The notes: generated by a model not told the origin, from the letters alone. 64,000 nt of DNA from Arcobacteraceae bacterium (GCA_023138835.1 JAGLOP010000006.1:62001-126000); one strand, 5' to 3'. Shown: positions 31,026 through 41,431, counted from the first letter of the stretch. Translations and numbers: made by a program.

Positions 31026-32789
31026 ATGGAAACATTAGAAGAGATACAACAAACTATTCAAGAGATATTTTTAAAGAATCTTAACTTTTTTAAACAACAT
31101 CATATATATCTCTATAATCAATTAATGGAATTTGAAAAAAACATACAAGAAAATTATTTTATAGATTTTATTGATAATCATTTTGAATTATTGGATAAAG
31201 ACAATATTCCAACATATAATTGTGATCCTTTTTATGATGCAAAATACAGAGTAGAAAATTTACATAAAAATATCAGTGGTATATCAACAATTGATACAGT
31301 ATCCAGAGAAATTTTATCAGATGAGATATATGAATCAAATAAATTTATTAATGAATTTATCAACCTTTTTGCAGGTCAAGAGATCGAAACTAATGTTAAA
31401 TTTAAAAAATTTATATTTATTGGGACTTTATTGGGTGTTCATATCAATGATATTGCAAATGCTAATGATTTAGAAGTAATTTTAATAGTTGAAGACAATA
31501 TTGAAATATTTAGATTGTCTATGTTTTTAACAGATTATAAAACAGTTGCCAATAAAAGTAAAATATTTTTTGCGATTAATTCAAATGAAGCTGAACTATA
31601 TAATACAATATTTCAATATCTTAAGTTTAAAAATGAATATAACTACTTTTTAAAGTTTGAAATAGCAAGTCAAAAGGAGATACCGCTTTTACATCAAATA
31701 TCTCGAATAATATCATCACAAAGTAAAACTATATATTCATATAGCAAATTTTTAGAAGCTTATAGCAATGGCATAGATAATTTTACAAATACAAAAAGAT
31801 TGATTAATTTATCAAAGCAATTCAATGAATTTGAAAAAGTACCTGTTCTTTTTCTTGGCGGTGGTCCATCTTTAGAAGATAATATTGACTTTGTAAAGAA
31901 TAATCAAGATAAATTTTTAATAGTAGTTGTTATGGCATCTTTAAAAAGATTAGAAAAAGCAAATATTATTCCTGATATTATTCTAACTATAGATAGCCAT
32001 ATTAAACTACTTGAATTTATCGATGTAGATAAAAAATATTATCAAAATTCAATTATATTTGCTAGCATGAACACACATCCACAAGTTATAGATAAACTCT
32101 CAATATCAAAAGATTTATATTTATTCCAATCAAATACAGAAATATTTTATAATCATGGAAATTTTACAGGGGCAACTGTAGGAGATATTGGTGTAAAACT
32201 TTTATTAAAATTAGGAGTAACTTCTTTATATTTATTAGGTATTGATGCTGCATTTAATCAAATTACCGGTGCAACTCATGATTTAACACATGCATATTCA
32301 ACAATTCAAAAATTGGAAACTACAGAAGATGAAAATATTGATTTTGGCAAACAAACTTTTAAAGTAGTTGGTAATCAAAAAGAGGCTGTATATACAACCG
32401 GTTCATACAAATTAACTATTGATAGTTTTAATGATATTAAAGAGTTATTAAATCATAATATTAAAATCTACAATCTGTCAAATCATGGAGCATTATTAAA
32501 TGGTACTATACCAACGACTTGTAAAGAGGTAAATTTAACAATAACGATTGATAAAAAAATATTTTTAAAAGAATTTATAAACAATATATCAAAATATATT
32601 ACAACACAAAAACCTCAACACTCTATAGCAAAGCAAATCATTCAACAATATGAAGAGTTAATTAATCCATATTACTTTTACCTTTTAAACAACCATAAAA
32701 ATGTTAAGAAAAAACAGTTAGATAAAATTAAAAATAATCAGTTAAACATTATAACAAAACAACTAAAATCAATCTCTAACAATATTTAA
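31026..32789 (+). CDS. Maf-family motility accessory factor (DUF115 / MptE-like)
   Basis: VPVLFLGGGPSLEDNIDFVKNNQDKFLIVV...IPDIILTIDSHIK; GATVGDIGVKLLLKLGVTSLYLLGIDAAF. Confidence 0.88.
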   Translation: METLEEIQQTIQEIFLKNLNFFKQHHIYLYNQLMEFEKNIQENYFIDFIDNHFELLDKDNIPTYNCDPFYDAKYRVENLHKNISGISTIDTVSREILSDEIYESNKFINEFINLFAGQEIETNVKFKKFIFIGTLLGVHINDIANANDLEVILIVEDNIEIFRLSMFLTDYKTVANKSKIFFAINSNEAELYNTIFQYLKFKNEYNYFLKFEIASQKEIPLLHQISRIISSQSKTIYSYSKFLEAYSNGIDNFTNTKRLINLSKQFNEFEKVPVLFLGGGPSLEDNIDFVKNNQDKFLIVVVMASLKRLEKANIIPDIILTIDSHIKLLEFIDVDKKYYQNSIIFASMNTHPQVIDKLSISKDLYLFQSNTEIFYNHGNFTGATVGDIGVKLLLKLGVTSLYLLGIDAAFNQITGATHDLTHAYSTIQKLETTEDENIDFGKQTFKVVGNQKEAVYTTGSYKLTIDSFNDIKELLNHNIKIYNLSNHGALLNGTIPTTCKEVNLTITIDKKIFLKEFINNISKYITTQKPQHSIAKQIIQQYEELINPYYFYLLNNHKNVKKKQLDKIKNNQLNIITKQLKSISNNI

Positions 32790-33479
32790 TATTTCAGTTT
32801 GTGCCAAAGCATAACTTTCAACAGTACCGATATCCCTATGGTAAGTATCGTTTAAAAAAGTATTTATTTTCCCCATAAATGCAGGAAGTACATCATTGCT
32901 AAAATCTACATCTTTTTTATTTAATTCTTGTATAAAGTCAATTACTGATGGTTCACAAATATACACTGCCCCATTAGCAAGATTTGATGGCGGATTTTTA
33001 ACTTTTTCATAAAAATTTTGTACTATATTTTTACTATCTAGCTCTACTATACCACAACTTGACGGATTGTCACTTTTAAAAAGCATCATAGTTATTTCAC
33101 AGTTTTTTGGTCTATTTCTATGAGAATTAATAAAATCTCCAAAATCACAAAAAGATAAATTATCAGCATGAACAAGCATAAAAGGTTCATCTTTAAAAAA
33201 ATCTTTATTATTTAAAACTGTACCACCTGTATTTAATAATTTATCTTCAAATACTAAAGTTACTTGATTCTTGTATGTACTTTTATTTATAAACTCTTCA
33301 ACTTGTTCTGCCAAATAAGATGTGTTTATTAAAAATTCTTCTATCCCTGCTTTTGATAAGTTCTCAAGCCAATATTCTAAAAGTGGCTTTCCATTTATAG
33401 GAACTAAACATTTTGGTATATTATTTGTAACAGGTCTAAGTCTTGTGCCTAGTCCGGCAGATAGAAGTAAGGCTTTCAT
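32769..33479 (-). CDS. sugar-phosphate nucleotidyltransferase (HddC-like)
   Basis: MKALLLSAGLGTRLRPVTNNIPKCLVPINGKPLLEYWLENL. Confidence 0.85.
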   Translation of the reverse strand: MKALLLSAGLGTRLRPVTNNIPKCLVPINGKPLLEYWLENLSKAGIEEFLINTSYLAEQVEEFINKSTYKNQVTLVFEDKLLNTGGTVLNNKDFFKDEPFMLVHADNLSFCDFGDFINSHRNRPKNCEITMMLFKSDNPSSCGIVELDSKNIVQNFYEKVKNPPSNLANGAVYICEPSVIDFIQELNKKDVDFSNDVLPAFMGKINTFLNDTYHRDIGTVESYALAQTEILNIVRD

Positions 33480-33480
33480 A

Positions 33481-34893
33481 TTACTCTAATTCTTTTAATA
33501 TTTCATCTTTTTGTATTGGGATATTTCCTACACGACTAACTTGAATAGCAGATGCCAAAGAGCCTAAATACGCACTTTGCCAAATAGTTGCACCTACACT
33601 TAAAGCCATAGCACTACAAGTAAGAAGAGAATCTCCTGCCCCACTTACATCTTTTACAATATTTCCTAAAGCATTGATATTATCTGTTAATAATCCATTA
33701 TTAGCATTATTATATATCATCATCCCCTCTGCACCTAAAGTTGTAAATATATACTTTGCTTTTGTTTTATTGGCAAGTTTATCTGACAATACAACAAGTC
33801 CAGATTCAAAATCATTTAATGATAGTCTTATTTCTCGCTCAGTTGGTGTAACCAATGTCATATCTTTAAATTTTGATATATCTCCAACTTGTGATGAACT
33901 TTGTGAATCTGCTACCATAAAGATATTATTTTCAAGCCCTTTCTTTGTGATACTCTTAATAAGAGTATTTGTTAAAACTCCGTAACTAAAATCAGAAAAT
34001 ATTATCAAATCTATATCTTTGATATTTTTTTCTATATCTTTTAAAATCTGATTTTCAATATCTTTGCCAATACCATGTTGTTTTAGATGATTTACTCTAA
34101 GTAAAGTTTTAGTATTTGCTCTAAATCTTTGTTTTAATGTAGTTGGTCTTGTAGTATCTGTATATAATGATACATCAATATCTAACTTTTTTAAACCATC
34201 TTTTACAAAGTCATAATTTTCATCATCTCCGGCAACTGAAATAAACTTAACATTTGCTCCTAATGTTTTAGCATGACTGGCTACTATTGCAGCACCACCA
34301 ATAAACTTGTCATTTAAAAGTGGGCTTACTACAATTGTAGGGTCTTCTTGACTCATTCCAAGCGGTTCACAAGTTATATATTCATCAACAATAGTATCGC
34401 CTATAACTAATACATTAAGTTTTTTAAATTTTTCTATAATATTTTTCAAATCTGAAAGGCCAAAATTATGTCTTTTTATGTAATTGAAATTATGATTTAC
34501 ATTATAATTTGAAGATAAAAATTCTTGCTTTAAAAGGTCAAGCGAAGAAAATCCAATCTCACCAGAACCAAATAAAAGTTTACCGCCATAACCATTAACA
34601 ATCTCTAATTCCAGATTATCTTTATTTTCATGTTCTTTACCTTTTACAACTATATCAGGTTTATTTTGTTTTATATAATCTACAGGTGATATATCTAATA
34701 TAAATGCTTCATCTACATAACTTGTAGCTTGAATAGACTCGAGTCTTATATCTTGGTTTATCCCTTTATGGCTAACTTTATCACTATTAACTCCAACTAT
34801 CAGATAATTACCACTATCTTTTGCAAACTTTAAAAGTCTTAAATGCCCAGGATGAAGAATATTAAAATCACCATATACAAATACTTTTTTCAC
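33481..34893 (-). CDS. bifunctional cytidylyltransferase-like / PfkB sugar kinase (HldE-like, inverted domain order)
   Basis: N-term YGDFNILHPGHLRLLKFAK (HxGH nucleotidyltransferase); C-term LNVLVIGDTIVDEYI...FIGGAAIVASHAKTLGA...DVSGAGDSLLTC (PfkB). Confidence 0.85.
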   Translation of the reverse strand: MKKVFVYGDFNILHPGHLRLLKFAKDSGNYLIVGVNSDKVSHKGINQDIRLESIQATSYVDEAFILDISPVDYIKQNKPDIVVKGKEHENKDNLELEIVNGYGGKLLFGSGEIGFSSLDLLKQEFLSSNYNVNHNFNYIKRHNFGLSDLKNIIEKFKKLNVLVIGDTIVDEYITCEPLGMSQEDPTIVVSPLLNDKFIGGAAIVASHAKTLGANVKFISVAGDDENYDFVKDGLKKLDIDVSLYTDTTRPTTLKQRFRANTKTLLRVNHLKQHGIGKDIENQILKDIEKNIKDIDLIIFSDFSYGVLTNTLIKSITKKGLENNIFMVADSQSSSQVGDISKFKDMTLVTPTEREIRLSLNDFESGLVVLSDKLANKTKAKYIFTTLGAEGMMIYNNANNGLLTDNINALGNIVKDVSGAGDSLLTCSAMALSVGATIWQSAYLGSLASAIQVSRVGNIPIQKDEILKELE

Positions 34894-34901
34894 TTTTATT
34901 C

Positions 34902-36011
34902 CTATATAAAATTTAAATGCTGAGGATTATTTCCACTTGGAACTTCTAATTTATTAAGCCCTTTTTTATAACTGTCTAATACCTCATTTGTTTTATCTTG
35001 TAAACATAATGTTTCACACATTGTACAAGCATCAAACTTATCTGAAGCTAAAAAATCCATAACTTCCCAATATCTATCACTTTTTACTATATCCTTAAAT
35101 CTAACATTTGGATCAGTTATATTTGTTATATGGTATTGCTTATATTTTTCATTAAAAAAACTTCCACAAGGTGCTATAAGTCCAGTTCCAGACATTTGTA
35201 AATGAAATGGCGTACCATAACATCTATTATAGTTTCTAACACCTTTTGATGTTATCTTTGACCATTTAGCAGTTACAAAATATTCATCATCACTATAACT
35301 TTCTGCTTCTTTTAAAAGTTCATATAAATTCTCATATTCATTATAATCAACACCTAAAGTACCATCTTCATCATCACTGCAATGTTTTATGACCAAATAA
35401 TCAGGTCTCAACTCTTTTCCCAGCTTTGCTAAAGGAATAATTTGATCACCGTATTTTGGCATAAGAACCATCTGAATACCAATAGTTACATCAAGATTTA
35501 ACTCTTTTTTTACTCTCATTGCTATTTTAATATTTTCACAGGTTTCATAAAATTTTTCTACTGGGACTCCCATAATCTCACTATATCTTTGAGGTTCACC
35601 AGCACTAAAATTAAATCTTAAATATGTAAGTGAAGGTAAAATCTTTCTTAATACTTTTTCATTTAAAGTATTTCCATGAGTCGCTATTGCCATATCTAAA
35701 CCAACTTTTTTACCATATACAATCACATCTTCATATATTGGATTAGCCGTACTTTCACCATCACTAACTAAACTTATAGCTTTAACACCAATTTCACTAC
35801 AATCATCTAAAAAGTTTTTCATAATATCATAGGTAATTTTATGTGCTTTATTTCTTTGCATATTGGCATAGCAAAATTCACAATTATACTGACAAGCTTG
35901 AGTTAATGCCATATCAATTGTAATAGGTGCAATTCTTTTGCCATCTTTCCATTCTTTTAATCTATCTTGATGCCATAAAATCTTTGAACCATCTAATATT
36001 AACTCTGACAT
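34902..36011 (-). CDS. radical SAM protein (SPASM-like C-term)
   Basis: ACQYNCEFCYA; C-terminal Cys cluster CTMCETLC; tail QHLNFI. Confidence 0.87.
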   Translation of the reverse strand: MSELILDGSKILWHQDRLKEWKDGKRIAPITIDMALTQACQYNCEFCYANMQRNKAHKITYDIMKNFLDDCSEIGVKAISLVSDGESTANPIYEDVIVYGKKVGLDMAIATHGNTLNEKVLRKILPSLTYLRFNFSAGEPQRYSEIMGVPVEKFYETCENIKIAMRVKKELNLDVTIGIQMVLMPKYGDQIIPLAKLGKELRPDYLVIKHCSDDEDGTLGVDYNEYENLYELLKEAESYSDDEYFVTAKWSKITSKGVRNYNRCYGTPFHLQMSGTGLIAPCGSFFNEKYKQYHITNITDPNVRFKDIVKSDRYWEVMDFLASDKFDACTMCETLCLQDKTNEVLDSYKKGLNKLEVPSGNNPQHLNFI

Positions 36012-36024
36012 TTTAATCCCTTTT

Positions 36025-36519
36025 TTATAAACATCTTAGGTATGTTGGACCATTATGCTCAAACATATCTTTTATATCTTGCTTTAAAGTTTCTCTGACA
36101 GGAGAAAAGATTTTAATATTTTTAAAAATTTCAATCATTTTTACATCATCTTCATCCATACAATGACTACGACCTAGTTGCTCAAAATAATTATCTGCAC
36201 CAACACCAATTAATTTTACATCAAGTTTATGTTCATTTAAATCATATCGTATTTGTTCATAAGCTCTCATTACTAAAAAAGGCACTTGTGAATAAACAAT
36301 TGGCTTAAGCCCTGCAAGATACATACCAGCACTCATACTAATAGTTGCTTGTTCACAAATACCTGTATTAAAAGTTCTATCTTTATGATTACCAAAAAAA
36401 TCATCTAAAACTGAAAAACCCATATCTCCTACAAGCAAACACATCTTTTCATCATCTTTAAAATATTGATACACTTCTGCCATAACTTCTTGTTTTGTAG
36501 CTAAATTATTCATCACCAC
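36025..36519 (-). CDS. transketolase pyrimidine-binding domain, truncated C-terminal subunit
   Basis: FNTGICEQATISMSAGMYLAGLKPIVYSQVPFLVMRAYEQIRYD; 164 aa. Confidence 0.85.
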   Translation of the reverse strand: MVMNNLATKQEVMAEVYQYFKDDEKMCLLVGDMGFSVLDDFFGNHKDRTFNTGICEQATISMSAGMYLAGLKPIVYSQVPFLVMRAYEQIRYDLNEHKLDVKLIGVGADNYFEQLGRSHCMDEDDVKMIEIFKNIKIFSPVRETLKQDIKDMFEHNGPTYLRCL

Positions 36520-37297
36520 AACCTAATATATAACCATCCTGTGTTGGACATCTAAAATGATGTGCAATAGAATTTTCAAATAATTCTATACCTTTTCCTT
36601 TTATTGTATCGCAAACTATTATAGATAAACTATCATTCTTAAAATTAAAGAATTTATCCATAGTAGTTTTTAATATATTTTCATCATGTCCATCAATTCT
36701 ACTAAAATTATTGGTATAAGCATTTAAAACTTTTGATAATTTATCATTATCAAGTCCTACATTTTTAACTTTGTCCATAGCCTGAAGTCCATTTGCATCT
36801 ACTATTAAAAGAAGATTATCAAGTTTAAATCTAACAGCAAGAGCCAAAGCTTCAAAATTACTTCCCTCTTGCATCTCCCCGTCACCAACCATACACACTA
36901 CTTTTTTATTTGTTCCTTGCATTTTGAAAGCTTGTGCCATGCCAACTGCTATTGGTAATCCATGCCCTAAAGAACCTGTAGATGCCTCTATCATATAATC
37001 TAAATTTTGAGTTAGGCAACCTTTTATGGTAGCGCCATTATAAAACTTATCCAACTCCTCTTTTGGTAATAGTCCAAGTTGGTTTAATATTATATAATAA
37101 GCATAAGCGCCATGTCCTTTACTTAATATAAACCTATCTCTACTTTCATCTTTAGGATTATTTTTATTATAAGTTAAAAAATCTCTAAATAAAACTGTTA
37201 AAATCTCTACACAAGATAAAGAGGGGGCAAGATGTCCTGCTCCTGTTTTACAAGATAATTCTATAGTTTTTTTTCGTATATCATCACTATTTAGCAT
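36506..37297 (-). CDS. transketolase N-terminal (ThDP-binding) subunit
   Basis: KTGAGHLAPSLSCVEILTVLF; SKGHGAYAYY; GSLGHGLPIAVGMAQAFK; VGDGEMQEGSNFEAL. Confidence 0.93.
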   Translation of the reverse strand: MLNSDDIRKKTIELSCKTGAGHLAPSLSCVEILTVLFRDFLTYNKNNPKDESRDRFILSKGHGAYAYYIILNQLGLLPKEELDKFYNGATIKGCLTQNLDYMIEASTGSLGHGLPIAVGMAQAFKMQGTNKKVVCMVGDGEMQEGSNFEALALAVRFKLDNLLLIVDANGLQAMDKVKNVGLDNDKLSKVLNAYTNNFSRIDGHDENILKTTMDKFFNFKNDSLSIIVCDTIKGKGIELFENSIAHHFRCPTQDGYILGCGDE

Positions 37298-38287
37298 CTA
37301 TTTATCTCCTAAACACTCAAACCAATCTTTGGTAGCATCTTCAATACTAGTTTCATCCCATACAGGTGCATCTCTCCACTGTTCAATATTATCAAGCATA
37401 ATCTTTACACCATCTTCAAAGCTAACCTTTGGTTTCCAACCTAAAACTCTTTTTATTTTAGAAATATCAGCATAAGTACAGTCAGGCTCACCAGGTCTTT
37501 TCGGAATATAAAGTTTTTTTCCACCAAGTAGTTCAACTAAATAGTTTATACTGTAAGTGTTATCACTTCCTACATTAAAAATCTCTTGAGTTATATCACT
37601 TTGACTAGCAAGATAACAAGCATCAACTATATCAGTCACATAAGTAAAATCTCTTGTTTGTTCCCCATCTCCAACAATCGTTAAAGGCTTATTATTAAGC
37701 AATTGTGCTAAAAATACACCAAATACAGCCCCATAAGTTCCGCTAGTTCGATGTCGTATCCCATATACATTAAAAAATCTCATAGAAACTACTGGCATAT
37801 CATAAAGCTGACCCCAGTGCACCACATACTGTTCCCCTACTGTTTTAGTATGTGCATAAGGATATTCAGGTGCAATTGCACTAGTTTCTAGTGTTGGATA
37901 AATATCTGGTATTCCATAACAACTACTTGAAGCTGCATATACAAACTTTTTAAGATTTTTTGATTTTTTAGCTGCTTCTAAAACTCTTATAGTTCCATCT
38001 ACATTTGCTCTATGATACTTTATAGGATTATTAATAGAGGGAACTATATCAGCAAGTGCGGCATAATGAAATATATAATCTACATTTTCAAAATATTCAT
38101 CCAAGTTTACTTCATAATCACCAATATCAGCATTGATAAATTTTATTTTACCCTTATGATGTTCAATATTATTAAGTCGTCCATTTGCAAGATTATCTAT
38201 AACAATAACTTCATAGTTTTCTTTAACTAACAAATCAACCATATGAGAACCAATAAACCCAGCTCCCCCTGTTACTATTGCTTTCAT
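37298..38287 (-). CDS. NAD-dependent epimerase/dehydratase
   Basis: VTGGAGFIGSHMVDLL; ASSSCYGIPDIYPTLETS...YPYAHTKTVGE. Confidence 0.9.
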   Translation of the reverse strand: MKAIVTGGAGFIGSHMVDLLVKENYEVIVIDNLANGRLNNIEHHKGKIKFINADIGDYEVNLDEYFENVDYIFHYAALADIVPSINNPIKYHRANVDGTIRVLEAAKKSKNLKKFVYAASSSCYGIPDIYPTLETSAIAPEYPYAHTKTVGEQYVVHWGQLYDMPVVSMRFFNVYGIRHRTSGTYGAVFGVFLAQLLNNKPLTIVGDGEQTRDFTYVTDIVDACYLASQSDITQEIFNVGSDNTYSINYLVELLGGKKLYIPKRPGEPDCTYADISKIKRVLGWKPKVSFEDGVKIMLDNIEQWRDAPVWDETSIEDATKDWFECLGDK

Positions 38288-38296
38288 ACTATGCCT

Positions 38297-39391
38297 TTAT
38301 ATAAAATTATCATGCTCTAACGGATTTTTTAATCTAAACAGATATCGATTTACTTCATCCATTCTACAATTCACTCTACAATCATCTATATTAAGTTTAT
38401 CCATTATATATTTATAAGACTCTTTTCTCTTTTCACTTTCCCAAATCTCTTCAAAACTATTATCATATATATTTCCATAACAAAAATTATCATTTCCTAA
38501 ATATGCACTACAGCCAAATACTTTACCATCTGCTGCTATATATCCCCAAAAAAATGGAGTTGAGTAACACTTATCATAAGGTTGTTTCTTTTGAATATAT
38601 TTTTTCATAGTATTTGCTCTAAATACTACATTAAATCTTTCATCAGAGATTGTATTTAACTCTTCTTCTATATCCATCATTTTACTATAATCTATATCTT
38701 CATATTTACTTGTATCACTTGATAGATGTTGTGAATATGGTTTAATTACAAGATAATCAACTCCAATATCTTTACATTTTTTAGCTAATATAATTGCTTC
38801 ATTTTTATTTTCAGGAAGAAGAAGCATTTGTACCCCAATAGTACATTTAAGATTATTCTTTCTTTTATACTCAAGTGCAAATTCTAAATTTAATATAACT
38901 CTATCAAAATCCATCTCGTTTGTTTGATGAATAGAAGCATAAGTTTTTGCCGTTCCTGCATTTAAACTTACTTTAATCCACGAACAATGTTCTATATATT
39001 TTTGAACTGCTTTTTTATTTAATGGTACAAAATTAGTTGTAAGCGAAGTATCAATACCTACTTGTGTACAATGTTCAACTATTAAATCTAAGTCTTTAAA
39101 CAAAAGAGGTTCACCTTCTCCTGCAAACATTACACTTTTCACACCATGTTCTGCCATATTTGTTAATGTATTTTTTAATATATTAAAATCTAACCCAATA
39201 TTTTCATATCCCATATAATCTAATGCACAAAATGTACATCTATGATTACATCCACCATAAGGAGATATCTCTACATATATAGGATAAATTTTTTTTAATT
39301 TATCCCAATTAGCTTTAGCTTCATACCACTTTGCAATTCTTATTGGATGAAAATTTAATTTATGACTATCTATAGCATATTTATCACTCAT
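38297..39391 (-). CDS. radical SAM protein (SPASM-like C-term)
   Basis: GGCNHRCTFCALDYMGYE; GCSAYLGNDNFCYGNIYDNSFEEIWES; tail EHDNFI. Confidence 0.88.
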   Translation of the reverse strand: MSDKYAIDSHKLNFHPIRIAKWYEAKANWDKLKKIYPIYVEISPYGGCNHRCTFCALDYMGYENIGLDFNILKNTLTNMAEHGVKSVMFAGEGEPLLFKDLDLIVEHCTQVGIDTSLTTNFVPLNKKAVQKYIEHCSWIKVSLNAGTAKTYASIHQTNEMDFDRVILNLEFALEYKRKNNLKCTIGVQMLLLPENKNEAIILAKKCKDIGVDYLVIKPYSQHLSSDTSKYEDIDYSKMMDIEEELNTISDERFNVVFRANTMKKYIQKKQPYDKCYSTPFFWGYIAADGKVFGCSAYLGNDNFCYGNIYDNSFEEIWESEKRKESYKYIMDKLNIDDCRVNCRMDEVNRYLFRLKNPLEHDNFI

Positions 39392-40358
39392 ATATTATCC
39401 TGCTATTTTCTACTTTTATCTCTTGCATTAAATCAGTAATAACATCCAAACATTCTTTTGGATACTTACCAACTGCCGTTTCTTCTGACATTTGAACACC
39501 ATAAATACCACTTTTTAAAGTATTGTACATATCAATTACTTCAGGTATAATTGGTATTGGATTTTGTTCCATTGATTTTAGGAACTGTGTTGCTAAAAAT
39601 ACTTTTTTATTATAAAAAATAGCCTTTTCTATAATATAATTTTGAAAAGATGGTACCTTAGTAAGTCCTATTTCTGTAGATAAATCTCCTCTATCAATTA
39701 GAATATATTCAACCTCATCTAATATTTCATGAAGATTATTAACTGCACTTAGAGTTTCAACTTTTGAGATGATTGTACTATTTTTTATAAGCTGTTTAGC
39801 TTCTTGTATATCTTTAGCATTTCTTACAAAAGAAAGTCCTACAAAATCTAAGCTATATTTGTTTGCTAATTTTATCAATTCTTTATCTTTATCAAATAAA
39901 AATGGTATATTCTGATGTATACCTCTTACATGCATACCTTTATTATTTAAAAGTCTTCCCGTAGAATGTGATAAAAATGTAATACATGATAATTCAAAAT
40001 TTATATTCTTAACTACAAACCTAAATATAGAATCATTTGCCCAAACTTCATCACCAATTCTTATATGCTTGAAAAACTCTTTATAGTTCATTTGATTAAA
40101 GTATATGTTAAATTCTTCACCATCTTTTATATCAATAAAACCATCCTTAAGATTTGCTGTTCTTACTTTATTTCCAGGTAAATCCATTAAAATATTTGCG
40201 TTTTTAACTTGAGATTGTATCTCTAAAATATATTTTTCTATTGTCTCTATTGTTCCGTGTGCACCATTGATTCTATAAATATTTCTTTCGTTATGAACTT
40301 CATTTAATGGAGTAGTATGCAATAATGATGGTCCTACTGTTGCAATTATTCTTTTCAT
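39384..40358 (-). CDS. stand-alone pyruvate kinase-like protein lacking C-terminal regulatory domain
   Basis: MDLPGNKVRT; ISKVETLSAVNNLHEILDEVEYILIDRGDLSTEIG; FLATQFLKSMEQNPIPIIPEVIDM...MSEETAVGKYPKE; 324 aa. Confidence 0.85.
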   Translation of the reverse strand: MKRIIATVGPSLLHTTPLNEVHNERNIYRINGAHGTIETIEKYILEIQSQVKNANILMDLPGNKVRTANLKDGFIDIKDGEEFNIYFNQMNYKEFFKHIRIGDEVWANDSIFRFVVKNINFELSCITFLSHSTGRLLNNKGMHVRGIHQNIPFLFDKDKELIKLANKYSLDFVGLSFVRNAKDIQEAKQLIKNSTIISKVETLSAVNNLHEILDEVEYILIDRGDLSTEIGLTKVPSFQNYIIEKAIFYNKKVFLATQFLKSMEQNPIPIIPEVIDMYNTLKSGIYGVQMSEETAVGKYPKECLDVITDLMQEIKVENSRIIYE

Positions 40359-40360
40359 TT

Positions 40361-41431
40361 TTATCCTTTAATAAACTTATCATCTTTTAATTTTATAATA
40401 CTATCAGCTACTTCTGGTCTCATAAAAACTTCATTTGGTCTTTGACCTTGTGCTAACATCGATCGTATTTGTGTTCCACTGATCTTTTGTATGTATTCTA
40501 TACTATGATTACAAGTTTTATCAGAAACTATCTGTGAACATTTTGTGCAAAAATATGGCTCACTTAACAACAATAATTCTATACCAATATCATAATTGGA
40601 TATAATCTTTCTAGCTAATTCTTGAGCTTCGTATTTACCATAAAAGTCACCAACACCAGCATGATCTCTTCCCATTATAAAATGTGTACAACCTAAATTT
40701 CTTCTAATAATAGCATGAAATATTGCCTCTTTTGGTCCTGCGTATCTCATGGGTGTTTTTAATGTATCAAAATATATATTTAAATTTGTATAATATTCTT
40801 TAATCATTATATTATAGCCATTTACAACTGCTTCTTCACTAAAATCTCCAGCTTTTTTCCAACCAACCAATGGATTGATAAATAATGCATCACATACTTC
40901 AAGTGCCACTCGCTGAAGATGTTCATGAGCTTTATGTATTGGATTTCTTGTCTGAAAGCCTGCTATTGTATTCCAATTTTTACTTTTAAAATATGCTTTA
41001 GTATCTTTTGGATCTAAACTATTGTTTAAAATATTTTCATCTATAATAACAATCTTACCGCCAACTCTATATTTATCTCTTTTTAATTCTTTTGCAACAC
41101 CTGGATGATTTTCATCATCAGTACCAAAAATTTTAAGTATATCCTCTTGAATATTTACAATATAACAATCATCAATTTCCATATATCCAATAGTATTATG
41201 ATTATAAGATAAATCTAAAGTAGTTGCTTCCACTACTTGCATATAAGTATGATAATCTAAGTCTAAACTAATAGGGATAGTCCAAACTTCACCATTGTTT
41301 AATAACATTTTATTAACAACACTATGATAGTCAGATGAATTCATAAAACCACTTAATGGGTAAAATAAACCTGTTGCAATATTTATACAATCTTGCAATA
41401 ATTCTTCATTTAACTCATAATTAATTTTCAT
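40361..41431 (-). CDS. sat: sulfate adenylyltransferase (ATP sulfurylase)
   Basis: AGFQTRNPIHKAHEHLQRVALE; MGRDHAGVGDFYGKYEAQ; GTQIRSMLAQGQRPNEVFMRPEVADSI. Confidence 0.95.
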   Translation of the reverse strand: MKINYELNEELLQDCINIATGLFYPLSGFMNSSDYHSVVNKMLLNNGEVWTIPISLDLDYHTYMQVVEATTLDLSYNHNTIGYMEIDDCYIVNIQEDILKIFGTDDENHPGVAKELKRDKYRVGGKIVIIDENILNNSLDPKDTKAYFKSKNWNTIAGFQTRNPIHKAHEHLQRVALEVCDALFINPLVGWKKAGDFSEEAVVNGYNIMIKEYYTNLNIYFDTLKTPMRYAGPKEAIFHAIIRRNLGCTHFIMGRDHAGVGDFYGKYEAQELARKIISNYDIGIELLLLSEPYFCTKCSQIVSDKTCNHSIEYIQKISGTQIRSMLAQGQRPNEVFMRPEVADSIIKLKDDKFIKG

